This document shows, in pieces, positions 22,668 to 33,055 of a DNA stretch of 64,000 bases (the stretch's first letter is position 1; the number at the start of each line of letters is the position of its first letter). The notes under the pieces were generated by a model that ran no database searches, was not told the origin of the DNA, and was given only the letters and a program-made list of their open reading frames with translations. Source of the DNA: Mrakia gelida (lineage: Eukaryota; Basidiomycota; Tremellomycetes; Cystofilobasidiales; Mrakiaceae); NCBI GenBank assembly GCA_024345305.1, contig BRON01000017.1, positions 806,001 to 870,000 on the forward strand, in the 5' to 3' direction. The translations under genes were made by a program, and so were the position numbers.

Positions 22668-25643
22668 ATGGTAGAAGACAAGTACATCGGCCTAGCTCTG
22701 GCAGTGAGCTCTTCAGCTGCAATCGGGTCAGTCCAAGGGAGCCGAGCTTGTTTCTTGGGTCGTGCGCTCTCGAGAGAGAGCTCAAGCTGACTTGGATGTC
22801 TCTTTTTGATGAGGATATATAGAACGAGCTACATCATTACTAAAAAGGTCAGTCCTTTTCTTCTAGCCCAACGTGACAGGCAGAGCTGCAAGGGAGTCGA
22901 CCGTCATCAGAAGCGCGACCTGACTCTCTCTCCCTTCCCTCCTTCCCTCGTTCGTGCGTCCTTCTCCAGGGTCTCAACGACGCAGGTCGAACAGCAGCCT
23001 TGACAGGGAACTCAGCATGTACGTACCATCCGTCCTGTCTTCTTGCCAGCGAGAAGGGAGCTCTCGCAACAGACCCGCGGTCGAAGGGGAGGAAGGGAAC
23101 GAGAACGAGAACGCAGGCTGACCTCTCTCTCGTTCTCGCCTCAACAGCTGACAACCTTGCGTATCTCAAGAATCCGACGTGGTGGGCTGGAATCACTACG
23201 CGTGAGTACAGCGAGAACACCTTTCTGGGAGGGAGAGGAGGGAGAGGAGAGTCAACAAAGGGACGAAGGGAGGAGGTCGAGCTCAACGCTGATCGTCTCG
23301 CGTCTTCTTCCCCTTTCTTCTCGCACTCGCAGTGGTTATTGGAGAGAGTGAGTAACTATCCTTCCCTTCTATATCTTCCCCTCACGAGTGGGAGCTGACA
23401 TCTCCACTCCCGTTCTCGTAGTCTGCAACTTCTCAGCCTACACGGTTCGTCGAGTCCAAGTCTCCTCCTTCCTCGCCTTTCCCTTCCCTCTGGAGCTCAC
23501 TTTCACCCTTTTCGGTCGCGCTCTTACAGTTCGCTCCTCCGATCTTAGTAACACCACTGGGAGCCCTTAGTGTCATCATCGGGTTAGTCCTCGCGTCTCT
23601 GGAACGAACGACGGAGAGAGCGCCGTTCGAGAGCGAGAGCTGACCTCGATTCGAACGAAACGAAACACCAGAGCCATCCTGGCCTCCTTCCTCCTCGACG
23701 AGAAGCTCGGTCGGTTAGGGATCTGTGGATGCGCTTGCTGCTTGATCGGAAGTTTGATCATCGTCCTTCGTGAGTCTCTCGTTCTCGTTCGAGCTCGAGG
23801 GGAGGAGGAGGAAGGAAGGAGCTCGCCGCGTCCTCGCTTTCGCACTCCATCAGCTCACCGCTCCCCTCGTCTTCCCTCGCTTGGTTCGGATACACAGATG
23901 CCCCAGCGGACAAGGAGGTCGAGACTGTTGATGAGATCTGGGACGACGCTATGCAGCCTGGTCCGTTTCTCTCGACTCTCTCCTTCCTTCGAACTCGTCG
24001 AGCTCACACCTCGCCTTCCTTCCTTCCTCCCTTCATTCCTTCGCTCGTTTTAATCACAGGCTTCCTCACCTACCTCTTCATCGTCACCGCCTTCTCCCTC
24101 ATCATGATCTACAAGGTCGCTCCGGTCTACGGGAAGAAAAACCCAGTCATCTACACGTCCATCTGCTCGGTCGTAGGGTCCATCAGTGTGATGGCTATCA
24201 AGGCGAGCTTGACGTCCCTTTCTTCCCGTCTCAGACCTCTTGCTCGAGCTTGCTTCAGAGCTTTGTCGTCACTGGAAGGTTCTTTGGAGATGGGAGAGCT
24301 GAAGCTGACTCTCGTCTCGTTCTCGTTTCCGACTTCGCGTATTGAAAGGGATTGGGAGTCGCCGTCAAGTTGACCTTCGCTGGAAACAACCAGTTCACCC
24401 ATCCTACCACCTACCTCTTCGGTCTGGCTGTCGCTGGGTGCATCATGGTTCAGTGAGTGTCTCGTCCTTCTCGACTCCCGCTCTCTCCTCGCGTCTCACC
24501 TCGAGCTCACCTCCCCACCCTCCTCCTTCCCTCCCTCCGATCCCCTCCCCCCCCTCCCCTCCCCCCCTCACCACCACCACCCGTCCCCACCCACCCACCC
24601 ACAGAATGAACTACCTCAACAAAGCTCTCGACACTTTCCCAACCAACGTCGTCAACCCCATGTACTACGTCTTCTTCTCCACCGCTACCATCATCGCTTC
24701 CCTCGTCCTGTTCCAAGGTTTGGGCACCCCTGGAGCGAAGGACTCGTTCTCCCTGCTGTGTGGGTTCCTGGTCATCTTCATGGGGGTGTATCTGTTGAAC
24801 CTGAGTAGGGATCCGGAGCCGCCGCATAGGCATGGGGTGTTGGAGGCGGGGTTGATGCGTGAGTTCGACGTCTTCTCGGTTCTTTCGTTTCGGTGGAGGT
24901 AGCGTTGAGGAAGAGGAGGACTGGATGGGGTTGGGCGAGGAGGGGAGAAGGTTGGGTGGTTGGGGATGGGAACGGAGGGGTAGGAGGGAGGAAGAGGGAA
25001 GGAGAGATAGAGGGAGCGAGACGAGACGAAGGAGGGAGGAGGGGATTCGACGACGCGTCGAGTCGAGCTCGCGTCCTCGTCCTCGTTCCGCCACCATCTC
25101 AGTACGAGGAGATGAGTCTCCTCTTTTTCGAAGAGCTTCGAGCCGGATTTGCTTGGGAGATATGGACTCTCAGTTGAACAGAAACCGCGACGCGTCAATT
25201 TGTCGCATTCGAGTTCGTTCGACGCACGAGCTGACCTCTCCTTTCCTCCGTTCACTCCTTACAGAACCCCGAATCTCGATAGCAGGACGCTACTCCGTCG
25301 ACGACCCTCACGAGCACCCTCTCCACTCGGCGGGCCACGGTCGGAGATCATCTCTCTTCCGACAGCAGTCGAGCTCTCTCGTTCGTTCTCGTTCCCTCTT
25401 CCTTTCTTCCCTCCCATCTCCCTCAATCCCCTCACTTACCCCTCCCCTCCCTCATTGGCTCTCCCACAGTTCGACGCCTTCAACGAAGAATCCGTCGGTC
25501 TCACGGACCTCCAAGAAGAGGAAGACGACGACGAGTCCGACCAACCTCCTCGTCGGACAACGAACAACACCTCGTCCAACTCTGCAGCAGCTCCTCTCTT
25601 GACGAACGGAGGTCCGATTCGAGCGTCGGAGTCGCGGCGCTAG
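22668..25643 (+). CDS. NIPA/DUF803-family magnesium transporter
   Basis: Multi-pass membrane protein, EamA/DMT-like, thought to move Mg2+ across plasma or endosomal membranes. Start MVEDKYIGLALAVSSSAAIG (ATG 22668). Exons then give the family hallmarks [69 protein letters not shown] and GCACCLIGSLIIVLHAPADKEVETVDEIW. Later helices are LTYLFIVTAFSLIMIY, YTSICSVVGSISVMAIKGLGVAVKLTF, NPMYYVFFSTATIIASLVLFQGL and LCGFLVIFMGVYLLNLSRDPE. About nine membrane segments. A cytosolic tail follows (DPHEHPLHSAGHGRRSS, EEEDDDESDQPPRR), with TAG at 25641-25643. The last large intron (about 24857-25265) is unusually purine-rich. Confidence 0.9.
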
Positions 25644-26519
25644 GGTGGCTATCAAATCTACGACGTGGGGGAGGATATAGCGTTGGGATCTAGGGTGAGA
25701 TGTTTTGGGAGCGAGGCGGCGAAGGGGACGAGGCGAGGGAAGGGAGGAGAGAAAGGTTGTGGTGTAGGAAGAGGGGGAGGAGGAGGTTTGAGGTTTCTCT
25801 TGTTCGCATTTTTTCGTTCTCTTTTCAACTCAGTATGCTCTTATACGATCGTCGTGAGATCTCTGGGTGGTGTGGGTGAGGCGAGACAGAGCGCGAGCTG
25901 CGACGCTGGTGAGCACTCCTCCGTTCCCTCTTTTTCTTTCGCTCGACGACCTAGACCGGATAGCGCGCCTGGAAAGACGAGGGACCTCGTTCCCTTGCTT
26001 CTTGTTGCGTTTCATCTTGTTCTTCTAGTGCTGAAGAACGAGGTGAGCATTTCTCCGACGAGTCGACGACTCGACGACGCGCGCGATGAGTTTCGAGAAC
26101 CGCATAGATGCCTTCGTTTCGGCTTCCACTGACCGAATCTACTTTGGTTTCGCCTCGGCCAGGAGAGCGGTGGCTAACTCTGATACCATCCAGAGGAGAA
26201 AGTAGGAAATACAGAGCGAGGGCGAGGGCACACGAGGGGAAGGGCGACAGGTGAGGACCGCTCTTGAGGAAGTCGACCTGTCTTTTCTTGTCGGCGACTC
26301 TTGCGATTCCCCGTCTGATCCTCCTCCTTCTTTTCTCTTTCTCAGATCATGCAGATGCGATCATATCGGAGTCATCTCGTGAGTTTGTTGACTCTTTTCT
26401 CTTGCAGGAGGAGGTGAGGGGGAGGGAACAAAAACATGAAGATCTCGGTCCCTCTCTCTCCACTGCGGGGTGTCCGTTGAAGCGTCTCGTATGGGCTGCT
26501 CCTGACGACTTTCCCCTTC
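25644..26519. other. upstream region of the GATA-factor gene
   Basis: 876 bp without a convincing CDS. Several plus-strand branch/acceptor pairs (for example CTGAC at 26129 and CCAG at 26161) suggest introns in a long 5' leader of the gene that follows. Open frames here cross these sites and are not coding-like. Confidence 0.4.
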
Positions 26520-29109
26520 ATGGTTGGCCCAAAAACACAGAAGCCGCAAACCACGACCTTCCTCCCTCGAACAACTTCCCCTTCCCTCTCGATTTCTCTT
26601 CTGGAAGGACGGTACGACGCGCGTATGGAGACCTACTCGGACGGCGTCGCGATCAGCTGGGATCTGGACCCTTCCAGCTCGTCGTCGACTTCGTTCTCTC
26701 AGTCAGCTCCCTCGGGGTCGAGTCTGGGTGAGTTTCGGAGACTTCCCTTCAGCTTCCTTCCCTCCCCTTGGACTCGCCCTCGTGCAACCATCCCGACGAC
26801 GACGAGGGACGGCCAACGAGGAACCACTCAGCTGACGTTCGTTTTACTCGTTTTCCTGTGACTTGTATATCTAGCTCAGCACTTTGATCAACGACGAGAC
26901 CCATTTCCCTGCTCGAGCTCAGGGTCGAGCTCACGTCCTCCTTCCGAGTCAGTTTGCGAGTTTGTGAGCGCCACGCCCTTCTTTCCCTCCGAGCTCATTC
27001 GTTAGCTCAACTTTCGAGTCGATCCTCGATTCGATGGAAACTGACTCTTTGTCGTCTTCTTCGCTCGTAAAGTGTGGCTGCTCTACCGCCCCGTGAGTCC
27101 ATATCCGAATAGACCTCGTCGCGAGGGAAGGGAGACGGTCTTCTGCGAGCTCAGCTCTTATCGTCCTTCCCTCCCCTCGCGGTCTCCCTTTTTTTCCTTC
27201 TCGCTCCTCCTGTACGAATTATCTCGTTCTCTAACCTTCACCCTCCTCTTCCTTCTCGGACTTCAGTCTCTGGCGTGTTTCGCCTCAAGGACTCATCACC
27301 TGCTCGTGAGTTCTAAACCTCGACGAAGACTCGAGCGCTCTCGCGCGTTGAAGAGTTCCTCGTGCGACCACGGAAGTGCTCACTTCTTCCCCTCCTTCCT
27401 TGGGCTTTTTCTGTTTCCCCAGTGGGTGCGGCCGAGCTCCGAGGGCACCATACAATACGGTTCAACGTCCCAAGAGCACTGGACCCATGCTTTCCAAGTC
27501 GCCTTCGCTGAAGAAGAGGTGTAAGAGTGCGGAAACGGAAAAGGGAGGAGGCTTCTCGTCGGGAGTCTCGCTGGGGTCGGGCTCGAAGATCAAGAGAAGG
27601 GATTCGGTGAGTCGCGTTGGTTCCTTCTCTATCTTTGGCTTGTTCTTATCCTAGAGCTGACGAAGATGTTCTTCTCTCGTGTCTACAGAAGTCATCGTCG
27701 TCGTCCATGGAACCTCCCACGTCGACCTCGCGTCCATCCAGCTCAGGCTCGAACTACGGGTCCCTTCGAGGTTCCCAGTCCTCCTCATCCTTCAATCACA
27801 CCTCCAGCAACACCCAACGAGTCCATTTCTCCGTCCCAGAAGAGTCTCGCGACTACATCGACCTTACTTCCTCACCAGCCCCCTCCCAACACGCGTCAAA
27901 TTCGAACTCCAACCCTCCAAACTTTCCCTCCAACATTCCGCCCGAACTCCTCCTCCTCGCCTTCCCAGACAACCCTTCCAGAGTCAACGCAGCTCTTCAA
28001 AACGCCGCTCTTCATCGGAGGAGCGTGGATCAGTCGCCGTCGTCGTCCTCGTCGGGAATGGGAGCTTTTAGTTCACCGTCACCAGGGAGCGTCTCAAGTC
28101 GAGGAGGAGGCGATCTGCTCGCCTGGATGAGGGATCTAGCATCTCCAGCAGCATCAACACCCTCGAGCGGCTCGTCGGGTTCAGCTAGCACTCCAGGATC
28201 GGTCTCGTCGTCGTCGACGTTCGCTCCTCAAACGCCAGCGGGAAACGGTCCTCCATCCACTCTCGACCTCCTCACCTCCCTCCTCAACTCCGGGAACTTT
28301 CCTCAACTCGGCTCCTCCCTCGGATCCACCTTCTCTCCAAACCAAAATCCATTCCCTCCTCGATCAACCCATCAACCCCTCCCAGGACCGTCTCCTCATC
28401 AACCTCTTCCGACCCTCACCGAATCCGAAACGGTCATGGCCTTTTTCGCGAGTCTACAGAACCTCGCTCCACCACAACCACCTCCTCCACCACTCTCCGA
28501 CTTCCATCATCAGCCTCATCCTAATCAGCAACAGCAACCTCCTCGCCCTCAGTCAGCCCAGTCGAACAGCAGCAACGGAAACAACAACAACCAGCCTTTC
28601 GCCTTCGTCGTCCCTCAGGCTCGTCCTCTCCAGCACCCGCCTCCTCCTCAACAACAGCAGCAGTACCCCTCCCTCCCACCGCCCATGTCACGCTCTCGAA
28701 CCTCCTCAATATCCCACCCTCAACCCCAGCCTCAACAAAGCTCGTTAGCCTCCGATCCAGACGTCCAAGCGGAACTCGTTCGACTCAGGAATCGCGTCGC
28801 GGAACTCGAGTTGTCAGTTCACTCTCGCTCTTTGCCTCACACTCTTTTTCGTAATTTTTCCTTCCCATCGCTGACCTTTGATCTTCTCTCCCTCCTACTC
28901 CCTCCCTCCATCTCAGCCTCAACCGAATCGTCCAACTCCGAAACGTCGAGCTCGAAACCGAAAAGGCAGCGTCGTTCGCGAGGTCGACTCCTACGCCTGG
29001 ATGGTCGTTGCTTCCTCAGGCTTTGGATCGGCAGGCTAGCATGGGCGATGGAGGAAGGGGAGGGAGGAGGAGTGGGGAGGAGCAGAGGGGAGAGAATGGG
29101 TGGGGATGA
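26520..29109 (+). CDS. GATA-type zinc-finger transcription regulator with coiled-coil tail
   Basis: Predicted nuclear DNA-binding regulator. The single finger is C-x2-C-x17-C-x2-C: CEFCGCSTAPLWRVSPQGLITCSGCGRAP. It is encoded across four exons (ending 26963; 27073-27092; 27267-27305; from 27423), all joined in phase. The usual T after CG is replaced by C, and the familiar CNACGL is CSGCGR. A basic stretch follows (SPSLKKRCKS, GSKIKRRDS). Then comes a Ser/Pro/Gln/Asn-rich region of about 350 residues, and a C-terminal coiled coil (AELVRLRNRVAELEFLN, then RIVQLRNVELETEK). Stop TGA 29107-29109. N-terminal residues METYSDGVAISWDLDP. The start may be the ATG at 26520 or the in-frame ATG at 26625; the latter has a shorter leader. 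GATA factors regulate nitrogen, iron or light responses; which applies here cannot be told. Confidence 0.75.
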
Positions 29110-29385
29110 TTGGATGGTGTTATGGAGGAGGAGACGAGGAGGAGATGAGACGCGTACGGACGGAGAAGCATGACTTGTTTCGTTGACGCGTCGAGATGGG
29201 AAAGCCTCAAGAGCTGAAGAGTCAAAGGAGACGACAGCTCTCTCTCTCGTTCCAAAGATATTCACAACGAGCTAACAAACCTTCTCTCGTCGCGTCGACC
29301 CCTGCTTTTCTTCCTGTTCTCGTCAACAACTCCGCCTCCAGCTCGAGCTCATCTCGCCTTCCTCTTTCCACTCCAAACCACCACC

Positions 29386-30059
29386 ATGCCCCTTCCTACC
29401 TCTCGAGGTCCCATCCAGCAGCACGAGGCCGAGTTCATCGTCTCTCTTCGACAGTCCTCCTCCAAGTACTCCGAAGGCGAGAAGGCTCTCTTCAAGACTC
29501 TCCCTTTCCAGGCGATTCAACCGGATCGAAACGAGCTCGCCATCTTGAACAAGCTCGACGTCGGTTTGGGAGCAGTTACGGAGGAGTTCAAGACTACGCT
29601 TTGGCTGCTGCACGCGAAGGAGTACTTGGAGCGAGGAGAGGCGTCGCTCAAGAAAATGCCGCAGGCGAGGAGGGACAGGAGGGTGTACAAGGGAGGAGAG
29701 AGGTTCAAGTCGAAGGAGGATGCTGATGCTGCTCAGATCAAGATGCCTGGAGACGGAGAGGTAAGAGAAATCGTCTTCAACTACCTGTCTTGAGGGCTGA
29801 GCGGACGACCGTCTTCTCGCCTTCGTCTTTCAAACTTCTCAGTCGTCGACTTCGATGGATGGAGCTCAACCTTCCCTCGCCCCCTCCTCTTCGTTCGAAC
29901 CAAACAAGGTGAGCCTGCTTCTTCTCTTCCTTTCCTGATAATCCATCTTCTGAAGTCTTGTCTTGGGCCTCTCAGATCACTCAAGACGCTCCAGCTGCTC
30001 ATTCTCAGACAAGAGTCGCTCCGAACGCGAAAGTCGTCCTCAACTCGAAGTCGCTGTAG
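29386..30059 (+). CDS. hypothetical protein, about 170 residues
   Basis: Three exons: 29386-29760 (MPLPTSRGPIQQHEAEFIVSL ... KKMPQARRDRRVYKGGERF), one beginning SSTSMDGAQPS, and a last one ITQDAPAAHSQTR ... VLNSKSL with TAG at 30057-30059. The first exon is helical and charged with genome-typical codon use. No family recognised, no signal peptide or membrane segment. The next start codon on the same strand lies only 12 bases downstream. Confidence 0.6.
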
Positions 30060-30071
30060 GAGCTGGTCGTC

Positions 30072-30901
30072 ATGGCTCAGGACAAGCGAGTAAACCCATC
30101 TACATGTTCTCTCATCTTTGCGATCCATCTGACTCGGTTCGTTGCCCTTTGTTCAGCTCAAACGAGCAAAGAAGCTGTGAGTCTCGACGCGTCAACTTCC
30201 TCGATCTTCCCGTCGCTGAGTTTTTTTTGCTTCTCTTTCTCTCCGTAGCGACCAGTCTTACCCCGGCTGGAGATCGAAAATCCTTCCTCTGTTCTCGCCT
30301 ACGTTCCTCCTCACTCTCGACGAACCAGCGAAGCTCTTTCTCTCGCTTTACAACAACGCGACTCACTCGTTCCTCCCAAAGCCCGTCACCGTCGCGTCTC
30401 AGGACATCGAGGCCATGGTTCAGCTCAAGGAGCTTCTCGACTATAAGAGCATTGCTGGAGGCGCTCTTTGGAGGGATTGGTTGGCAGAAGGGAGAGGAGG
30501 GGATACTCTGACGTTGGGATCGACGATTTGGGTCACGGCGAGCGGGAGGTCGCATTCGTGGCAACGAGGAGTGAGCAGCAGCTTTCGTCTTCCTTCCTTT
30601 CAGTCCTCGAGCTGACCTCGCCCTATCGTTCTGCAGATCGACCGAGAAGATCTCAAGAGGGCCAGACAAGACGAGCTTTGGGAAGCCGCGACCGTGCAAG
30701 GAAGACCTTCGGTGCATCAATCTCTTCCTGTTCGTCTTTTGTTACCCCTCCGAGCTCAGTTGATCTTCGTAGCTTAGCTGACTTTTGCCCTCGACCTCCT
30801 CATTCCAAGCTAAACGATCTCGAGATACCCCTTCACACCTCGGAGACTTCGTTGTCGAGGAAGAGGACATCGATCTTGCGATCGTCGCGTCTCAGAAGTA
30901 G
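30072..30901 (+). CDS. hypothetical protein (3' half uncertain)
   Basis: Start MAQDKR (ATG 30072), spliced to LKRAKK, then LDQSYPGWRSKILPLFS and LFLSLYNNATHSFLPKP, QLKELLDYKSIAGGALWRDW and TLGSTIWVTASGRSHSWQRG. This frame has typical codon use. The next exon IDREDLKRARQDELWEAATV fits in phase. The last exon candidate, SHLGDFVVEEEDIDLAIVASQK (TAG at 30899-30901), looks coding but is out of phase with it by one base. Either the last junction is wrong, the gene ends earlier (TAG near 30776), or there is a frameshift. Family unknown. It follows the preceding stop by 12 bases, so the two may be one gene or a readthrough pair. Confidence 0.45.
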
Positions 30902-31181
30902 TGTTCGTTTGACGGTTCGAGATCTTGATGCCATCGTGTGTGAGATTATCTGGTCTCTCGTTGGACTTACCCGCTATGTACATAGAGATGACGAGGATTT
31001 TGGGTGGGTGGATGAATGAGGTAGGTAGCGGTTGAGACGAGGGAGTGAGGGAGACGGAGGACGACGCGTCGACGCTGAGTCTGAACGAGAGCGAAGAGTC
31101 GAAAAGACGAAGTCGCGTCAGCCTTCGAGCCGAGCAGCGAAAGCTCAACTGCTTACAGCCCCTCGAGCGAGAGTACTTACC

Positions 31182-32205
31182 TCAAGCCTCAAGCTCCACA
31201 GCGAACTTCGACCTCCATCTCTGATCCATCTCCCCAACAGCCTCCTCTGCTTCCCTCTTCTCCTTCTCCGTCTCCACCACAAAGACTATCGACCCTTCCT
31301 GCATCCTCCTACAATCAAGGATGTCCGACAACTCTTCCTGATCCGCAATGAACGATGCTACGCTGGCAAACTCGTCGGAGAGGAGGGACGAGAGCCGAAG
31401 ACGAACGATTCGACGACGGTCGAGACGAGGTCGTTGCAGCCCAGCGAGGAGGTAAACTCCAGGATGGTCTCAGGTGTTCAGGATGTAGGGGATGAAGCTG
31501 TTTAGCGAGAGGACGTCCACGTGTGGGAATGTCGTGATAGGCAGTCGTGGTCCGCCGATGTAGAACTCCGAAGAGAGGAAGCTCGGACGATTGACGAGGG
31601 TGTAGTTCAATCGGATTGGCGCAAGGCGAGGGAGGAGGTGGACGTGTAGAAGGGGGAGGATATCCGTGTGGTCGGAGTCGGCTGTGATATGGAGGAGATC
31701 GAGGGGGAGGAAGGACGATTTGGGGACCCTTGAGTCGGAGAGGGAAAGTTCCGAAGGGAGGAAGGTTTGCGCGCAGGCTGGGGAGCTGAAGTCGAGGCTG
31801 AGGATTCGGATGGTTGAAAGGGAGAGGAGCTGGTCCACTTGGCACTTGACGTGTAGGTACTGAAGCAGCAAGAAAGGTAGAAAGTCAGAGAACGCGTCGA
31901 GAGGGACGGGAAGGGAGACGGGCGGGGGCTCACCGTTTCCACCTTCCTCGAGCAAAACAGAAGCTCCAGAGCCTTCACGGACGTGATCTCCACATGCTGA
32001 TAGAGCAGGGGAGCTGTTGACTCTAAGAAGTCCATCGAGACTCCTCCTAGGACGGCGAGAGTCGAAGGTGGTGAGACGGAGAAGACGAGGTCGAGCACTT
32101 CCCATGGGAGGGAATGAGGAGACGAGAGCTGGGGCAGAGAAAGAGTGTGAATGAGCTACGGTCGTCAACAAGAGAGGAGAAGGTGTTCATTCGTACCTCT
32201 GACAT
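31182..32205 (-). CDS. F-box-like protein, paralogue of the gene at 13939-15343
   Basis: The first exon is ATG-TCA-GAG (32197-32205), the same three-codon design as its paralogue. It continues LSSPHSLPWEVLDLVFSVSPP (F-box-like), LYQHVEITSVKALELLFCSRK and YLHVKCQVDQLLSLSTIRILSLDFSSPA. Two short introns restore frame: one of about 54 nt ending CCTGAG before TILEFTSSLGCNDLV, and one of only 44 nt ending GCCAG before VASFIADQEE. The end is RRMQEGSIVFVVETEKEKRE ... DQRWRSKFAVELEA with TGA at 31182-31184. It lacks the extra C-terminal hydrophobic exons of the paralogue. If either short intron is not real, the gene would be broken. Likely SCF adaptor by family. Confidence 0.6.
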
Positions 32206-33055
32206 GGTGAAGCTGCCGAGACTGAGGCGAGAAGAGGTCGCAAGTCGACTGTTGGCGAGAGGGAAGGGAGGTCGAGGTCAGCTTCGCCTGCTCTTCTTTC
32301 GTCCATCTCCGTCGAGCTGTAGAGGACAACTCACTCTTGGAGTGTCGGGGATTCGACCCTTAGTGGGTACCTCAGAACGATAGCTGGCGACCAGACGAGA
32401 AAAAAGGGTCGAAAAGGCGAGTGAACGTTGCGGAAGAAGCAAGCTCAAAATCGCAAGCTCACCTTTCGTTCGCTCCCTCCTTCTCGACCACATCGACCTC
32501 GAAGATATACAGCGAGCTCACGTAATACTAGTCTTCCGGGAGGAGAATCACCTCTGCTAACAAATCTTTACCCTTGGCGACGCTTCTTGCAGTAAACTTC
32601 GACGCTTCTCCCTTGGCCCCTCCTCCTTCGCTCGCTCGATCTCTTCCCCTCGACTCCCTCGACCCCACAAGAGCCTCCGAGACTCCTTCGTATATCTATG
32701 ACGCCACTCGTCTATCCTTCGGTCGGCTCAGCCTCAGGCTCGCACTCCTCGATACTCTCAAATCTTCACGAAGAGCAGGTTTGTAACGAGTCGCCGACTC
32801 GCTCGAGAGAAAGCTGATGGCTCAGCAGACGGCTTCTCGTTCTCCTACCAGGCCCTCCGACTCCGTTTTCCCCTTATTCATCTCCAGATCGTTTTAGATC
32901 CTCGGTAAGGTGGGGACCAACCTAGCCGAGCGTAAAAAGATGACCAAACTCGACAGGTTTCGACCGTCTGCCTCCCAACCACCATCCAGCTTGCAAAACC
33001 AGCCTTCCCTGCCTCTCCTCTTCGTTCTTCTCCTCTTCCCGCCACCCTCTGCAGC
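32206..33055. promoter_or_regulatory. divergent promoter region between the F-box-like gene and the MFS transporter
   Basis: 850 bp. Plus-strand intron-like signals (GCTAAC at 32555 with TTGCAG at 32587; GTTTGT at 32780; GCTGATGG near 32813) suggest a spliced 5' leader for the transporter. An open frame 32574-32786 lacks an ATG and straddles the acceptor, so it was not taken as a gene. Confidence 0.4.

Noticed and set aside
26086..26205. 39-codon ORF beginning MSFENRIDAF
   Set aside because: It contains a plus-strand branch site and acceptor (CTGACC ... GCCAG) and so more likely spans a 5'-leader intron of the GATA gene.
31182..31500. Frame breaks in the F-box-like gene at 32 kb as evidence of a pseudogene
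   Set aside because: Two short introns (about 54 and 44 nt) restore a phase-consistent protein matching the paralogue's C-terminus, so an intact gene is the simpler reading, though unproven.
32574..32786. 70-codon plus-strand frame before the MFS transporter
   Set aside because: No ATG; it crosses a clear branch/acceptor pair and is better explained as part of a spliced leader.
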